Part shown: piece by piece, positions 26,500 through 36,436 of the stretch
Position numbering within the stretch: position 1 is the first letter of the stretch
Layout of the letters: each line of letters opens with the position of its first letter
Origin: Anaeromassilibacillus senegalensis
GTDB lineage: Bacteria > Bacillota > Clostridia > Oscillospirales > Acutalibacteraceae
Direction: 5' to 3'
NCBI RefSeq assembly: GCF_001261775.1
Contig: NZ_LN868535.1
Span: 170,148 to 234,147, forward strand
DNA length: 64,000 bases
Made by a program: the position numbers and the translations under genes
The notes under the pieces: model-generated
Seen by the model: the letters and a program-made list of their open reading frames with translations, nothing else
Databases searched by the model: none
Told to the model about the DNA's origin: nothing

Positions 26500-27501
26500 A
26501 TGAATGTTCTGGTTACCGGCGGCGCCGGATTCATCGGCTCCCACACCTGTGTGGAACTACTCAACAATGGATTTGGTGTTGTCGTCATGGACAACTACGC
26601 AAACTCCTCCCCGGACGCCCTGCGCGCCGTGGAACAGATCACCGGCAAAACGTTCCCCAGCTACGAATGCGATATGCTGGACTATGATAACTTTGAGAAG
26701 ATTTTTAAAGAAAATAAGATTGACGCGGTCATCCACTTCGCGGGCCTCAAGGCGGTCGGCGAATCCGTGCAGAAGCCGCTGGAATACTACCACAACAACA
26801 TCACCGGCACTCTGCATCTGCTGGACCTGATGCGCAAGTACAACGTGAAGAAGGTTGTGTTCAGCTCCTCCGCGACCGTTTACGGCATGAACAATCAGGT
26901 GCCGTTCAAGGAGGATATGCCGGCGGGCGGCACGACCAACCCGTATGGCACAACCAAATTCTTTATTGAGCAGATCATGCAGGATATGTGCGTTGCGGAC
27001 AAAGACCTGAAGGTCGCGCTGCTGCGCTACTTCAATCCGATCGGCGCACATCCCTCCGGCCTCATCGGCGAGAACCCGAACGGCATTCCGAACAACCTGA
27101 TGCCATACATCGCGCGTGTGGCGGCCGGTGCGCTCCCGTGCCTGTCCGTCTACGGCGACGACTATAACACCCCGGACGGCACCGGCGTACGCGATTACAT
27201 CCATGTTTGCGACCTCGCGGTCGGACACATCAAAGCGCTGGAGAAGCTGGACAGCATCCAGGGCGCGGAAGTTTACAACCTGGGCACCGGCAAGGGCAGC
27301 TCTGTTCTGGACGTCGTCAAGGCGTTTGAGAAGGCTTCCGGCGTAAAGATCAACTACCAGATCGCGCCCCGCCGCCCCGGCGACATCGCGGAATGCTATG
27401 CGGACGCCAGCAAGGCGAAGAACGAGCTGGGCTGGGAAGCCAAATACTCGCTGGACGATATGTGCCGCGATTCCTGGAACTTCACACAGAAGCATAAATA
27501 A
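26500..27501 (+). CDS. galE: UDP-glucose 4-epimerase
   Basis: Interconverts UDP-galactose and UDP-glucose with bound NAD, completing the Leloir pathway and supplying UDP-galactose for envelope glycans. 333 residues. The Rossmann motif TGGAGFIGSH is at 6-15, the catalytic Ser/Thr region SSSATVYG at 122-129, and the Y149-x3-K153 pair in NPYGTTKFF. The ATG at 26,500 follows AAAGGA by about ten bases; a TTG two codons earlier is unlikely. A strong terminator follows at 27,522. The long gap before galE suggests that it may also have its own promoter. Confidence 0.97.
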   Translation: MNVLVTGGAGFIGSHTCVELLNNGFGVVVMDNYANSSPDALRAVEQITGKTFPSYECDMLDYDNFEKIFKENKIDAVIHFAGLKAVGESVQKPLEYYHNNITGTLHLLDLMRKYNVKKVVFSSSATVYGMNNQVPFKEDMPAGGTTNPYGTTKFFIEQIMQDMCVADKDLKVALLRYFNPIGAHPSGLIGENPNGIPNNLMPYIARVAAGALPCLSVYGDDYNTPDGTGVRDYIHVCDLAVGHIKALEKLDSIQGAEVYNLGTGKGSSVLDVVKAFEKASGVKINYQIAPRRPGDIAECYADASKAKNELGWEAKYSLDDMCRDSWNFTQKHK

Positions 27502-27521
27502 ATATTTCTTTATAAAACGAA

Positions 27522-27548
27522 GCCCCCGGTTAAAACCGGGGGCATTTT
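27522..27548 (+). terminator. Terminator of the gal genes
   Basis: GCCCCCGGTT pairs with AACCGGGGGC around a short loop, followed by ATTTTTAA. It lies about 20 bases after the galE stop. Confidence 0.92.
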
Positions 27549-27663
27549 TAATGCGCCTATCGTTTATCTGGAATGGGAAGAACCTGTAATCTCTCCCGTT
27601 TTTCCAGTTTTTATAGGATGGAACTACACGGATCTTTCGCTTTCTATATGGTTTTTACCGTTT

Positions 27664-28728
27664 CTACTCCGTCGGGCTAAGCAGCTCGTCAAGCTCCTCC
27701 TGTGCGTTTTCCTTCGTCACTACACGGTGCGACACCCGCACATACTGCCCGTTGACCACGCGCAGGCGCTCCTGCGGGTTTTCTCCCGCCGCCAGCACGC
27801 ATCCGATATCCAGCATTGCCTGTGCCTGCTTGCGGGCGTCGTTGACAACGGAGCCATACAGCTCCCCGTCCAAGATGGACTGAAGCGCCGCCTTGGTTCC
27901 GTCGATTCCCACGACGATCGGACCGCCTTCCAGCATATCCGCCTCTTTGAGTGCGTCGATCGCCCCCAGCGCCATGTCGTCGTTGTTGCTGAGCACCACT
28001 TCGATTCCGCCGCCGTACAGGTCAATCCAGGAGCGCATTTTCGCTGCCCCCAGGGACCTTTGCCAGCTCGCCGTATCGTTCGCCAGCTTTTCCATCTGGA
28101 TATTGGCCGCGGTGATGGTCTTGACGGAATACTCTGTGCGGATCAGGGAATCCTGATGCGCCTGTTCGCCCTCCAGCATCACGTATTGCAGCTTCCCATC
28201 GCCGTTCCGATCGATGCCGGGATCCGCCTTGAGCGCATCGATAATCAGCTGCCCCTCCAGAATCCCCGATTCCTTTGCGTCCGTGCCGACATAGTACACC
28301 TTGTCCCACATACGGATATCCTCTTCCACCGGCTCACGGTTAAAGAAAATCACCGGAATATTGGCGCGCTTGGCCTTGTCCACGATGACCGCGGCCACCG
28401 TGCGGTCCACCGGATTGACACAGATGACGTTGTATGACTGCGCAATAAAGGTATCGACCTGATCATTTTGGTTCGACTGGCTGTTTTTACCGTCCACTAC
28501 GTTTAAAATGATCTTTTTCCCTGTCTCGTTTTCCTTTTCTTTTACCAGGTTTTCCAAATCCTCACAAAGGCTGGCAACGAACGTATCGTCGCTGCGGTAG
28601 GTCGCCACGCCGATCTTGATGGTCTCCAGCTGCTGCCCGGTTTCGTCCTCCGCGCAGGAGGAAGCGAACACCAGCAGCAACAGGCAGAGTGCCAATGCCG
28701 TCATTCGTTTTAAAAAAAGCCGCGTCAT
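27664..28728 (-). CDS. Galactose/glucose-binding-like lipoprotein (MglB paralogue)
   Basis: 354 residues. The signal peptide and lipobox FASSC give a membrane-anchored lipoprotein. The fold is a type I periplasmic binding protein (Peripla_BP_4). A calcium-binding loop typical of galactose-binding proteins is visible in DRNGDGKLQ, and sugar-contact regions in NREP (residues about 131-134), EGEQAHQDS and NNDDMALGA resemble the mglB product at 36,526. It is the last gene of the cluster that includes the anchored binding protein, kinase and response regulator, 29 bases downstream of the former. It may be a second sugar receptor for transport or signalling. Confidence 0.87.
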   Translation of the reverse strand: MTRLFLKRMTALALCLLLLVFASSCAEDETGQQLETIKIGVATYRSDDTFVASLCEDLENLVKEKENETGKKIILNVVDGKNSQSNQNDQVDTFIAQSYNVICVNPVDRTVAAVIVDKAKRANIPVIFFNREPVEEDIRMWDKVYYVGTDAKESGILEGQLIIDALKADPGIDRNGDGKLQYVMLEGEQAHQDSLIRTEYSVKTITAANIQMEKLANDTASWQRSLGAAKMRSWIDLYGGGIEVVLSNNDDMALGAIDALKEADMLEGGPIVVGIDGTKAALQSILDGELYGSVVNDARKQAQAMLDIGCVLAAGENPQERLRVVNGQYVRVSHRVVTKENAQEELDELLSPTE

Positions 28729-28757
28729 CGGTGGTTCATTCCTTTCTGCCGTCTGCT

Positions 28758-29729
28758 TCAGCGGACAAACGGGAAAAGCAGGCGCTGATTTTCCGGGGAA
28801 TACATATCGGAAGCGTTGACAATGGAAAAGTTGACGGTCGTATTCTCGCCGCGCTGCCCGTTGATCATATTGACAGCGGTCTTCACGCCGAGATAGCCGA
28901 TGTTAAATTCGTTCTGCACGCAAAGGGAGGTAATCACCTTTTCCTCCACATAGGAAACCACCTGGTTGGTGCGCCCCACGCCGTAGATTTCCACCGTGGT
29001 GACGCCCGGCGGGCTGAGATCTTTTTCCGCTTTGGCCAGCGACTCCAACATTGCCCCGTCAAAGGCCACCGCCTTGTTCACGGTATTTTCCTGCAACAGG
29101 ATTTTTGCCGTCTCATACGCCTGCGTCGGGTCGTCCGGAATTTCCCAGAAGAAAAGCTCCATTCCGTTGCGCTGCAAGATTTCCACCATCCCCTGATACC
29201 GTGCCTTGATACTGGAACTTCCCAAGCTGTTTTGCAGAATTGCCACCTTGTTGCCCTTGCCGCCGCTGTGAATGATTTCGCGCGCCAGCTCCTGCCCCAG
29301 CTCATAGTTGTCGCAGCCGACATACGGCAGGCTCGCCAGTTCCTCCACGGTCGACTCGATTGTGACCACAGGAATCGACTCCGTCGCGTCTGCAATCGGG
29401 GCCCGCATATTTTGCGAGTTGACCGGCGCAATGACGATCGCGTCCGCGCCGTTTTCCACCTCGCGGCGCAGCAGGCTGATCTGTTCCCGCACATTGTTTT
29501 CACTGGAAAGGTAGATGGGCGTGATCTCCACACCCAAATCGCTGGCAGCCTGATTGATCCCCTGTTCGATGGTGCTCCAGCTCTCCGTTTTTTTCCCGCG
29601 GGCGATGTAGGAAATCTGGTATGTCCCTTTTTGCTTTTTGTTCCACACGCTGTCGCTGGAAATCCAGATCAGGGATGCGCCCAGCAGCACCATGATCAGG
29701 AGGAAGGAAACGATTGTCCGCTTACGCAC
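28758..29729 (-). CDS. Membrane-anchored sugar-binding protein of a three-component sensor
   Basis: About 323 residues from the GTG at 29,729, which has GGAGGTGAGCG upstream and overlaps the end of the kinase gene by eight bases. The N-terminus is a single uncleaved hydrophobic segment (TIVSFLLIMVLLGASLIWI) with no lipobox, so the protein is an anchored extracellular Peripla_BP_4 domain (APVNSQN, VGCDNYELG, NSLGSSSIKARY). The arrangement anchored binding protein, LytS/YesM kinase and YesN regulator matches the XylFII-LytS-YesN three-component systems known from Clostridia; this one is presumed to sense galactose or a related sugar because of the linked mgl and gal genes. Confidence 0.85.
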   Translation of the reverse strand: MRKRTIVSFLLIMVLLGASLIWISSDSVWNKKQKGTYQISYIARGKKTESWSTIEQGINQAASDLGVEITPIYLSSENNVREQISLLRREVENGADAIVIAPVNSQNMRAPIADATESIPVVTIESTVEELASLPYVGCDNYELGQELAREIIHSGGKGNKVAILQNSLGSSSIKARYQGMVEILQRNGMELFFWEIPDDPTQAYETAKILLQENTVNKAVAFDGAMLESLAKAEKDLSPPGVTTVEIYGVGRTNQVVSYVEEKVITSLCVQNEFNIGYLGVKTAVNMINGQRGENTTVNFSIVNASDMYSPENQRLLFPFVR

Positions 29730-31587
29730 GGCGCTCACCTCCGTCCCCGGATTTCTGCCCGCGCTGTCTGGGCGCCACACCGCCGTTGCGGTCGATGTCC
29801 TCCACCGTCATCGCCGGCAGATGGATGCGCGCCGTGGTGCCCTCATCGGGTTCGCTGTGGATGGACAGGCCGTATTCCGCGCCAAAATAAAGCTGAATGC
29901 GCTCCTGAACGTTTTTTAGGCCAATGCCGGAGCCTTTTCCACGCGTTTTGTCGGAGTCCCCGGTCAAGAGCGATTCCGCCTTCTCCTGCGGCATGCCGAG
30001 CCCATTGTCCTCCACGTCAATATACAGATCCCCACCCTTCAAATAGGCGCGGATATGAATTTCGCCGTCACCGTCCATAAATTCCATGCCGTGGTAAATG
30101 GCATTCTCCACCAGCGGCTGTACGATCAGCTTGATGGTTGCGCAGCGCAGCGCGCTCGGTTCCGCCTGGATGTCATAGATAAACTTATTTTTATACCGGA
30201 TTTTCTGAATCGTTAAATAATTGCGGACGTGCTCCAGCTCATCCTCCACGGAGATGATATTCTTCCCCTTGGAAAGGCTGATGCGGAACAACCGTGCCAG
30301 CGCCGTGACCATCTGGATCGCGCCGTCGTACCGCTCGTTTTCCACCATCCAGACGATGGAATCCAGCGTGTTATAGAGGAAATGCGGGTTAATCTGCGAC
30401 TGCAGCGCGTCCATCTCGCTCTTGCGCTTGCTCTCCTGCTCCGCCACAACGTCGTCCATCAGCTTGCGCATCTGCTGTGCCATGGAGGTGATGGTCTTAC
30501 CGAGGTGCTGCACCTCATAGGAACCGTCGATGGAAATCTTTGCGTCCAGTTCCCCCTTTTCCAGCTCCTTGACGGACTTTTCCAGCGCTTTGATCGGGTC
30601 CGCGATGCGGGAGGAAAGGAACATATTGACGGAGATCAGCAGGAAAGTTGCAAAAAACACAAAGAACCAGGAAAACACCTGAATCTGGTTGTAGTCGCTC
30701 GTGATGTCCGTCATGGGGGAAACGCCCACGATCTTCCAGCCGGTATAACCGACTGTTTTCACCGTGACCAGGCGCTCCTGCCCCTCAAACGATTCACGGT
30801 GGTTGCCATCCTCATAGTTGGCGGCGACCAGATTGTTTTCATGGATCAAATTGGAATAAATCAACTGCTGGCGCGGGTGGTAGATAATTTCCCCCTTCCC
30901 GTCCATCAAGTACAAATACCCCGATTCGCCAAGGTCAACGTTCTTGCAGATCTGTTCGATGCCGCTGAAATTCATATCGACCAGCAAAACGCCGTGCAGG
31001 ATCGACCCGCTGCGGGTCAGCTCCACCGACCGGCTGAGGGAGACGACCCAGCTGTACCGGTTGTCGGAATTCGTAAAAAGGTTCTGCACATGCGGGGTGG
31101 AAAAATGCAGGTTTTCAATTTTATTATTCGCATCGACAAACCAGTCCTGGCTTTTGGGGTCCACCGTAAATTTCAGCTGGGAGAGCGGCTCCGCGGCGAT
31201 GACCTCGCCGCTGTCCGTAAAGACCGCAACGCTGACGAGCAGGTCGCGGTTGGTCTCATACAGCAGGCGCATGTCCTGCGTCAGCTTGTCCAGGTCCGAA
31301 GAAAGGTCAACATTTTTAATCACGCGGTAGTACATGGAATCGGAAACCTTCATCATGTTGTGCAGATAGTTGTCCAGATTCAGGTTGACCTGGTTCAGCA
31401 TGCGGCGGTTGTCCTCAGAGACCATCTGCTCACTGGAGCTGATGAAACGCGCGGACAAAATGGCAGCCACCAGGATCATCCCCGCCACCGCGACCAACGT
31501 AAAAGAGATGGAAATTGTAAACTGGATGCTGCGCCGCTTGAGCGCATGCCGGACCCGGTCGGTGATGGTTTTGTATCGTTTCAGCAT
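29722..31587 (-). CDS. YesM/LytS-type sensor histidine kinase
   Basis: 621 residues. TM1 is at about 21-45, a dCache-like extracellular region follows, TM2 is at about 305-327, then HAMP (SSRIADPIKALEKSVKELEKG), a His_kinase motif SQINPHFLYNTLDSIVWM, and HATPase_c with N-box ENAIYHG and G-boxes DNGLGMP and GSGIGLKN. The ATG at 31,587 follows GGAGGAGG. It receives its signal probably through the anchored sugar-binding protein encoded next and phosphorylates the YesN partner encoded 30 bases upstream. Confidence 0.93.
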   Translation of the reverse strand: MLKRYKTITDRVRHALKRRSIQFTISISFTLVAVAGMILVAAILSARFISSSEQMVSEDNRRMLNQVNLNLDNYLHNMMKVSDSMYYRVIKNVDLSSDLDKLTQDMRLLYETNRDLLVSVAVFTDSGEVIAAEPLSQLKFTVDPKSQDWFVDANNKIENLHFSTPHVQNLFTNSDNRYSWVVSLSRSVELTRSGSILHGVLLVDMNFSGIEQICKNVDLGESGYLYLMDGKGEIIYHPRQQLIYSNLIHENNLVAANYEDGNHRESFEGQERLVTVKTVGYTGWKIVGVSPMTDITSDYNQIQVFSWFFVFFATFLLISVNMFLSSRIADPIKALEKSVKELEKGELDAKISIDGSYEVQHLGKTITSMAQQMRKLMDDVVAEQESKRKSEMDALQSQINPHFLYNTLDSIVWMVENERYDGAIQMVTALARLFRISLSKGKNIISVEDELEHVRNYLTIQKIRYKNKFIYDIQAEPSALRCATIKLIVQPLVENAIYHGMEFMDGDGEIHIRAYLKGGDLYIDVEDNGLGMPQEKAESLLTGDSDKTRGKGSGIGLKNVQERIQLYFGAEYGLSIHSEPDEGTTARIHLPAMTVEDIDRNGGVAPRQRGQKSGDGGERRA

Positions 31588-31617
31588 CCTGTCCTCCTCC
31601 GGAACGCGGGCCGTTTG

Positions 31618-33240
31618 TTACGCATTTGCCCCGTCCCGCCCGGCGGTCCGGTATTTGGACGGGGAAACACCAAATCGCTTTTTAAATACATAGCTGAAAT
31701 AATTCGGCTCCGTATAGCCGACCTTTCCGGCGATCACATACGTCTTGTCGTCGGTGGTATTCAGCAGGTTCAGCGCCTGCTGCAAACGCACCTCCGTCAG
31801 GTAGGAGACAAAGCTCATTTCCGTTTCACGCTTGAACACCGTGGAAAAATACGCGGGGCTGACATGCAGATGGGCGCAGAGCATTTCCACGGAAATCTCG
31901 GGGTCCATGTAATGCTCTTCAATATAGAGCTTCGCATTGCGCGCCAACAGCTTGGTGGAATCCAGCCGCTCCCGCTTGATCTGCACGCTGATCTTACAGC
32001 AGCTCTCGATCATCCACTGCCGGATTTTAGAGGGCGAATGCGTGGCAAACGCGGTAAAATAGTTGAAATCCTTGCCAAAAATTTCGTCCGTATTCAACTC
32101 ATAGGTGCGGATCACCTTCAGCAGGGAAGTCACCATTTCGACCAGGTACACCTGGTATTGGCTGAACGGTAAAATGGTCTCGATGCGGGAAAACAACTCG
32201 TTGATCACCTTGGTAATATCTTCTTCCCCGCCCAGCTTGATTGCATTCAAGATGGCGCGTTCGTCCTGCTCATCAAACTGGACCTGCACGGAGGCGTCCG
32301 GCTCCACGTCCTTGATGTAGACCGCGCGGCCCTCCCCCATGATGGAGCTGTAGTCCAGCGCGCTCTGCGCCTCCCGATAGGAACGGCGGATGCCGTTCAG
32401 GTCTGCGGTCAGGCCGCCGATGCCCGCGGCGATGTCCCCTTCCAGCACGCGGCTCGCGCTTTTGCACACCTCGTTCAGGCCGGTGATCAAACTGGTGACG
32501 CCGATTTCATCCGGGAAGTCCGCCAGAATCGCAACGTTGTCGGAATATAAAAAGCTGGTAAAATGGCAAAAGCGTCCCAGAATTTCTTCGACCGTGCGCG
32601 CAATCGAGATCGGGATCAGCTCTTCCGCGTCGTGCAGCGCCCGTGCGTCCGTACCCGGCAGGCCGGCTCCCGCATGAATCAATGCCACTGTCCAATACTG
32701 GGCGCGCAGATTCAACCGGTACATCCCGGCCTGGGCGCGCAGCTTTTGCTCCGGGACGCGTCCCTCCAAAAGCCCCACCAGGAACTGCTCGCGCAAAACC
32801 GGCAGGCTTTCCTCATAGTGGTGGCGCAGCGTCTCAATATCCCGCCGGTCGATCAGCTCCTGGTCGAGCTGCCGTTTCAACTTTTTCAGCGTCTCGGACA
32901 GCTCCTGCGCGTTGACCGGCTTGAGCATGTACTCCGCGACGTTCAGCTTGATGGCCTTCTGCGCATATTCAAAATCGTCAAAGCCGGAAAAAATGATCAG
33001 CTTGACAGACGGCATCTGCTCGGAAATTTTTTTGCACAGACCCAGCCCGTCCATGAACGGCATTTTGATGTCCGTCATCACGACGTCCGGATGCAGGTGC
33101 TCCGCCATTTCCAGCGCATCCAGCCCGTTTTCGGCGCTGCCCGCCACCTCAAACCCAAGTGTTTCCCAATCTATTTTACGGATGATCCCCTCGCGGATTT
33201 CCTCCTCGTCATCTACAACAATTACACGATATAAGCCCAT
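31618..33240 (-). CDS. YesN-type response regulator, AraC family
   Basis: 540 residues. The receiver domain has D10/D11 and the phospho-acceptor D57 (MTDIKMPFMDG) with a normal switch Lys in YMLKPVN. The C-terminal AraC domain shows MDPEISVEMLCAHLHVSPAYFSTVFKRE and KTYVIAGKVGYTEPNYFSYVFKKRFG. The start has AGAAGGAG upstream, and a promoter is seen at 33,305-33,333. It is first in the operon regulator, kinase, anchored receptor, lipoprotein. The direct repeats upstream of mglB (37,773-37,804) are the likely binding site, which would make mgl sugar-induced. Confidence 0.93.
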   Translation of the reverse strand: MGLYRVIVVDDEEEIREGIIRKIDWETLGFEVAGSAENGLDALEMAEHLHPDVVMTDIKMPFMDGLGLCKKISEQMPSVKLIIFSGFDDFEYAQKAIKLNVAEYMLKPVNAQELSETLKKLKRQLDQELIDRRDIETLRHHYEESLPVLREQFLVGLLEGRVPEQKLRAQAGMYRLNLRAQYWTVALIHAGAGLPGTDARALHDAEELIPISIARTVEEILGRFCHFTSFLYSDNVAILADFPDEIGVTSLITGLNEVCKSASRVLEGDIAAGIGGLTADLNGIRRSYREAQSALDYSSIMGEGRAVYIKDVEPDASVQVQFDEQDERAILNAIKLGGEEDITKVINELFSRIETILPFSQYQVYLVEMVTSLLKVIRTYELNTDEIFGKDFNYFTAFATHSPSKIRQWMIESCCKISVQIKRERLDSTKLLARNAKLYIEEHYMDPEISVEMLCAHLHVSPAYFSTVFKRETEMSFVSYLTEVRLQQALNLLNTTDDKTYVIAGKVGYTEPNYFSYVFKKRFGVSPSKYRTAGRDGANA

Positions 33241-33304
33241 ATTTTAAGAATTCTCCTTCTGCCCACCCGATGAAAGCGGACGAATTCAGACGGTTCTTTT
33301 CACG

Positions 33305-33333
33305 ATTTTACCTGAAAATCTGCTATATTGCAA
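33305..33333 (-). promoter_or_regulatory. Promoter of the three-component sensor operon
   Basis: On the minus strand TTGCAA (33,328-33,333) and TAAAAT (33,305-33,310) are exactly 17 bp apart, about 65 bp upstream of the YesN start. The rest of the gap 33,241-33,586 holds only the mgl terminator. Confidence 0.65.
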
Positions 33334-33466
33334 GTCCTTTGCATTTTGTGTTTTTATTTATTGTACCATTCCAACAGAAAATGCGCAACTATCTTTGCCG
33401 CAGGCGGTTTCCCTGCCCGCCGGTTTTGTTCCATCTTTTTAGAGAATTCCTTTTCAGGCATGCAAA

Positions 33467-33499
33467 AAGGCCCGGTGTGAATGATCACACCGGGCCTTC
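33467..33499 (-). terminator. Terminator of the mgl operon
   Basis: AAGGCCCGGTGTGA pairs perfectly with TCACACCGGGCCTT around a four-base loop. On the minus strand CTTTTTG follows, about 90 bases after the mglC stop. Confidence 0.9.
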
Positions 33500-33586
33500 C
33501 CGAACAAGCCGGCCGGATTTCGCGCCACAGCACGGAGCCGGCCTTTACACAGAGATTCTTTCCAGAATCGCGCGGGCTTGTAATTT

Positions 33587-34804
33587 TTATTTTCTTCTGT
33601 ACTTGGACATATCAATCGCAACTGCGATGGCGATGATGACGCCCTTGATCACCTGCTGCCACATCGGGCTGATGCCGATGAACTGCAGGCCGTACTGGAT
33701 GACGGTGAAGATCAGAACGCCGCTGATGATACCGCCAACGGTACCGATACCACCGTTCAGGGAGACGCCGCCGACCACGCAGGCCGCGATGGCGTCGAGC
33801 TCGTAACCATTACCATAGTTGTTCGTTGCACCAGCGGTTCTTGCCGCTTCCAGAACGCCGCCAACACCATACAGGAAGGAAGCGAGGATGAAGATGCCCA
33901 TGATGGTCTTGAATACGTTGACGCCGGAAACAACAGCCGCTTCGCGGTTGCCGCCGATGGCGTAGACGTTCTTACCAAACACAGTTTTATTCAGAACAAA
34001 CCAGATTGCAATCGTAAAGACAATCGCGATCGGGATCAGAATGGAGAACTGACCGCCAATCTTGGTTTGGCCAATTGCCGCGAAGTCCGGACGGACGCCG
34101 CCGATCGGCTGAGAGTTGTTCGGAGGCATGTCGAAATACAGAGAACATGCGCCGTAAATCATAACCTGTACCGCCAACGTCGCAATGAAGGGGTGCATGT
34201 CATATTTTGCTACCAGGAAGCCGTTCAGGGTACCGAAGAGCATGCAGGCGATGATCGCCGCAACGATCGGAATGCCAACCCACAGTTCCGGCAGATCCGG
34301 ATAGAAACGGTTTGCATATGTAGCAGTCTGCAGCATAGAGGTGGAGATAACTGCCGCCAGGCCAACCATACGGCCAGCGGACAGGTCGGTACCGGCAATC
34401 AACAGGGTGAAGCAGATACCAAGAGCGATAATCATTCTGGTGGAGGACTGGGTCAAAATGTCCAACAGCACGCGGATCTGCATGAAACGCGGCTCAATGA
34501 AGCAGATGACAACAACCAGTACCAGCAACGCCAGCATAATCGCATTGTTTGTCAAAAAGCTTTTCGCAGTTTTCGCAGAGAAGGAAACTTCGGGATGGAG
34601 GCGCTCGCCTCTTGTAATCTGTACCACACCGTAGATCAGGGCGATCGCACCGATACCCAGAATAAACCACGGCATATCAAATGTTTTTGTTGCGTCAAGT
34701 ATGAAATTAAACGCGACTCCGAGGATAGCCAGTAACGCACCGACGACTATAAAGATCAGCGCATACTTTTTGCGGGGAATCGTCTTTTCTCCTTGCATAC
34801 CCAT
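33587..34804 (-). CDS. mglC: Galactose/methyl-galactoside ABC transporter permease
   Basis: 405 residues with about ten hydrophobic segments (for example ALIFIVVGALLAILGVAF and IMLALLVLVVVICFIEP). The BPD_transp_2 family pattern GICFTLLIAGTDLSAGRMVGLAA and the conserved YAIGGNREAAVVSGV loop that contacts the ATPase are present. Starts at 34,804 and 34,798 are both possible; the second is better placed for GTGAGG. It forms the membrane channel of the mgl sugar importer. It follows mglA by about 100 bases in the order mglB, mglA, mglC. Confidence 0.95.
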   Translation of the reverse strand: MGMQGEKTIPRKKYALIFIVVGALLAILGVAFNFILDATKTFDMPWFILGIGAIALIYGVVQITRGERLHPEVSFSAKTAKSFLTNNAIMLALLVLVVVICFIEPRFMQIRVLLDILTQSSTRMIIALGICFTLLIAGTDLSAGRMVGLAAVISTSMLQTATYANRFYPDLPELWVGIPIVAAIIACMLFGTLNGFLVAKYDMHPFIATLAVQVMIYGACSLYFDMPPNNSQPIGGVRPDFAAIGQTKIGGQFSILIPIAIVFTIAIWFVLNKTVFGKNVYAIGGNREAAVVSGVNVFKTIMGIFILASFLYGVGGVLEAARTAGATNNYGNGYELDAIAACVVGGVSLNGGIGTVGGIISGVLIFTVIQYGLQFIGISPMWQQVIKGVIIAIAVAIDMSKYRRK

Positions 34805-34905
34805 TTACCTCACTTTCTTTTTTTGCAGCGCCCAAACCGCACTGTACATCCGGCCCAGCCGCTTTAGGGAAATTCCCTGAAACCCGTGCCCTTCCGGCCG
34901 CGGAT

Positions 34906-36405
34906 TTATTTCATAAACGCGGTTGCCAGGCGCATAACCTGGACGGAATCGGCCTCTTCACGGCTGAGGATGCCGGTCACGCGGCCTTCGCACATAACCA
35001 TGACGCGGTCTGCCATGCCCAGCAGCTCCGGCATCTCAGAGGAGATCATGATGATCGATTTGCCCTCTTTGATCAGGTCATGCATGATGGTGTAGATTTC
35101 GTACTTCGCGCCGACGTCGATACCACGTGTCGGTTCGTCCAGAATCAGGATGTCCGGATGCGTCAGCAGCCAGCGGGCGATCAGCACCTTCTGCTGGTTA
35201 CCGCCGGACAGGTTCTGCATCAGTTCTTCCATGCTCGGCGTCTTCGTGCGCATGCTCTCGTTGGATTCCTTTGCCGCCTTGTAGCGCTTGCCTTCCTGCA
35301 GCACGCCGTTTCTTGCAAAGTCCTTCTGCGCCGCGATGACCGTGTTGTCCTCGATCGACAGGATGCCGAACACGCCGCTTGCACGGCGCTCTTCCGTCAG
35401 CAGGGCCAGTCCATGCGCTTTTGCGTCGCGCACCGACTTGATGAGGAACGGCTTGCCGTCCTTCTCCACCTTGCCGGACACGATCTCACGCAGACCGAAC
35501 AAAGCCTCGACCATCTCGGTACGCTGTGCGCCTACCAGACCGCCGATGCCCAGAATCTCTCCCTTGTGCAGGTCAAACGACACATGCTGGAACGATTTCG
35601 GCAGCGGCGAACAGATGTCGTCCACCTTCAAAACCACTTCTGTTCCCGGCGTGTACGTCTTCGGCGGGAAGCGGTTCGTCATGTCTCGTCCAACCATGCG
35701 GTTGATGATCAGGTCCGTCGTCAGTTCCTTTGCCGGCCACGTGCCCACGTACTGGCCGTCTCTCATGATCGTGACTTCGTCCGAAATCTTCAAAATCTCT
35801 TCCATCTTGTGCGAGATGTAGATGATTGCGCAGCCCTTCGACTGCAGCTGCCGTATAATTTTAAACAGGTGCTCCGTCTCGTTGTCCGTCAGGGACGACG
35901 TCGGCTCATCCATGATGATTATCTTCGAGTTATAGCTGACGGCCTTTGCAATCTCCACCAACTGCAGGTTGGATGCAGACAGCGTCCCCGCCAATACCTC
36001 CGGATCGATGTCCAGGTCTACTTCTTTAAACAGTTCCTTTGTCTGCTTGATCATCGCCTTCTTGTTCACCGCGATGCCTCGCATCGGGAACCGTCCCAGC
36101 CAGATGTTTTCCATGACCGGGCGGAATCGGATCGGGTGCAGTTCCTGGTGGATCATCGAGATACCCAGATCCAAAGCTTCCTTGGATGTGTTTATGGTGC
36201 GCTTCTTTCCATCAAAGATGATTTCTCCGCCATCTTCGTGGTATATGCCGAACAAACATTTCATCAAGGTCGATTTTCCCGCGCCGTTCTCTCCCATCAG
36301 AGCATGCACGCTGCCGGGCCGCACTTTCAAAGTGACTCCATCCAGCGCTTTTACACCGGGGAACACTTTTGTTATGTTGTTCATTTCCAGCACATATTCG
36401 CCCAT
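34906..36405 (-). CDS. mglA: Galactose/methyl-galactoside ABC transporter ATPase (two ABC domains)
   Basis: 499 residues, the normal length for a duplicated sugar ABC ATPase. Domain 1: Walker A GENGAGKSTL, signature LSASNLQLVEIAKA (divergent), Walker B IIIMDEPTSSL. Domain 2 has a degenerate Walker A (GIGGLVGAQRTEM), signature LSGGNQQKVLIARWL and Walker B ILILDEPTRGIDVG. One degenerate P-loop is usual in this family. It powers the MglC channel on the cytoplasmic face. A hairpin separates it from mglB. Confidence 0.96.
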   Translation of the reverse strand: MGEYVLEMNNITKVFPGVKALDGVTLKVRPGSVHALMGENGAGKSTLMKCLFGIYHEDGGEIIFDGKKRTINTSKEALDLGISMIHQELHPIRFRPVMENIWLGRFPMRGIAVNKKAMIKQTKELFKEVDLDIDPEVLAGTLSASNLQLVEIAKAVSYNSKIIIMDEPTSSLTDNETEHLFKIIRQLQSKGCAIIYISHKMEEILKISDEVTIMRDGQYVGTWPAKELTTDLIINRMVGRDMTNRFPPKTYTPGTEVVLKVDDICSPLPKSFQHVSFDLHKGEILGIGGLVGAQRTEMVEALFGLREIVSGKVEKDGKPFLIKSVRDAKAHGLALLTEERRASGVFGILSIEDNTVIAAQKDFARNGVLQEGKRYKAAKESNESMRTKTPSMEELMQNLSGGNQQKVLIARWLLTHPDILILDEPTRGIDVGAKYEIYTIMHDLIKEGKSIIMISSEMPELLGMADRVMVMCEGRVTGILSREEADSVQVMRLATAFMK

Positions 36406-36436
36406 ACAATCAATCCTCCTTCTTGCTAAAATTAAG

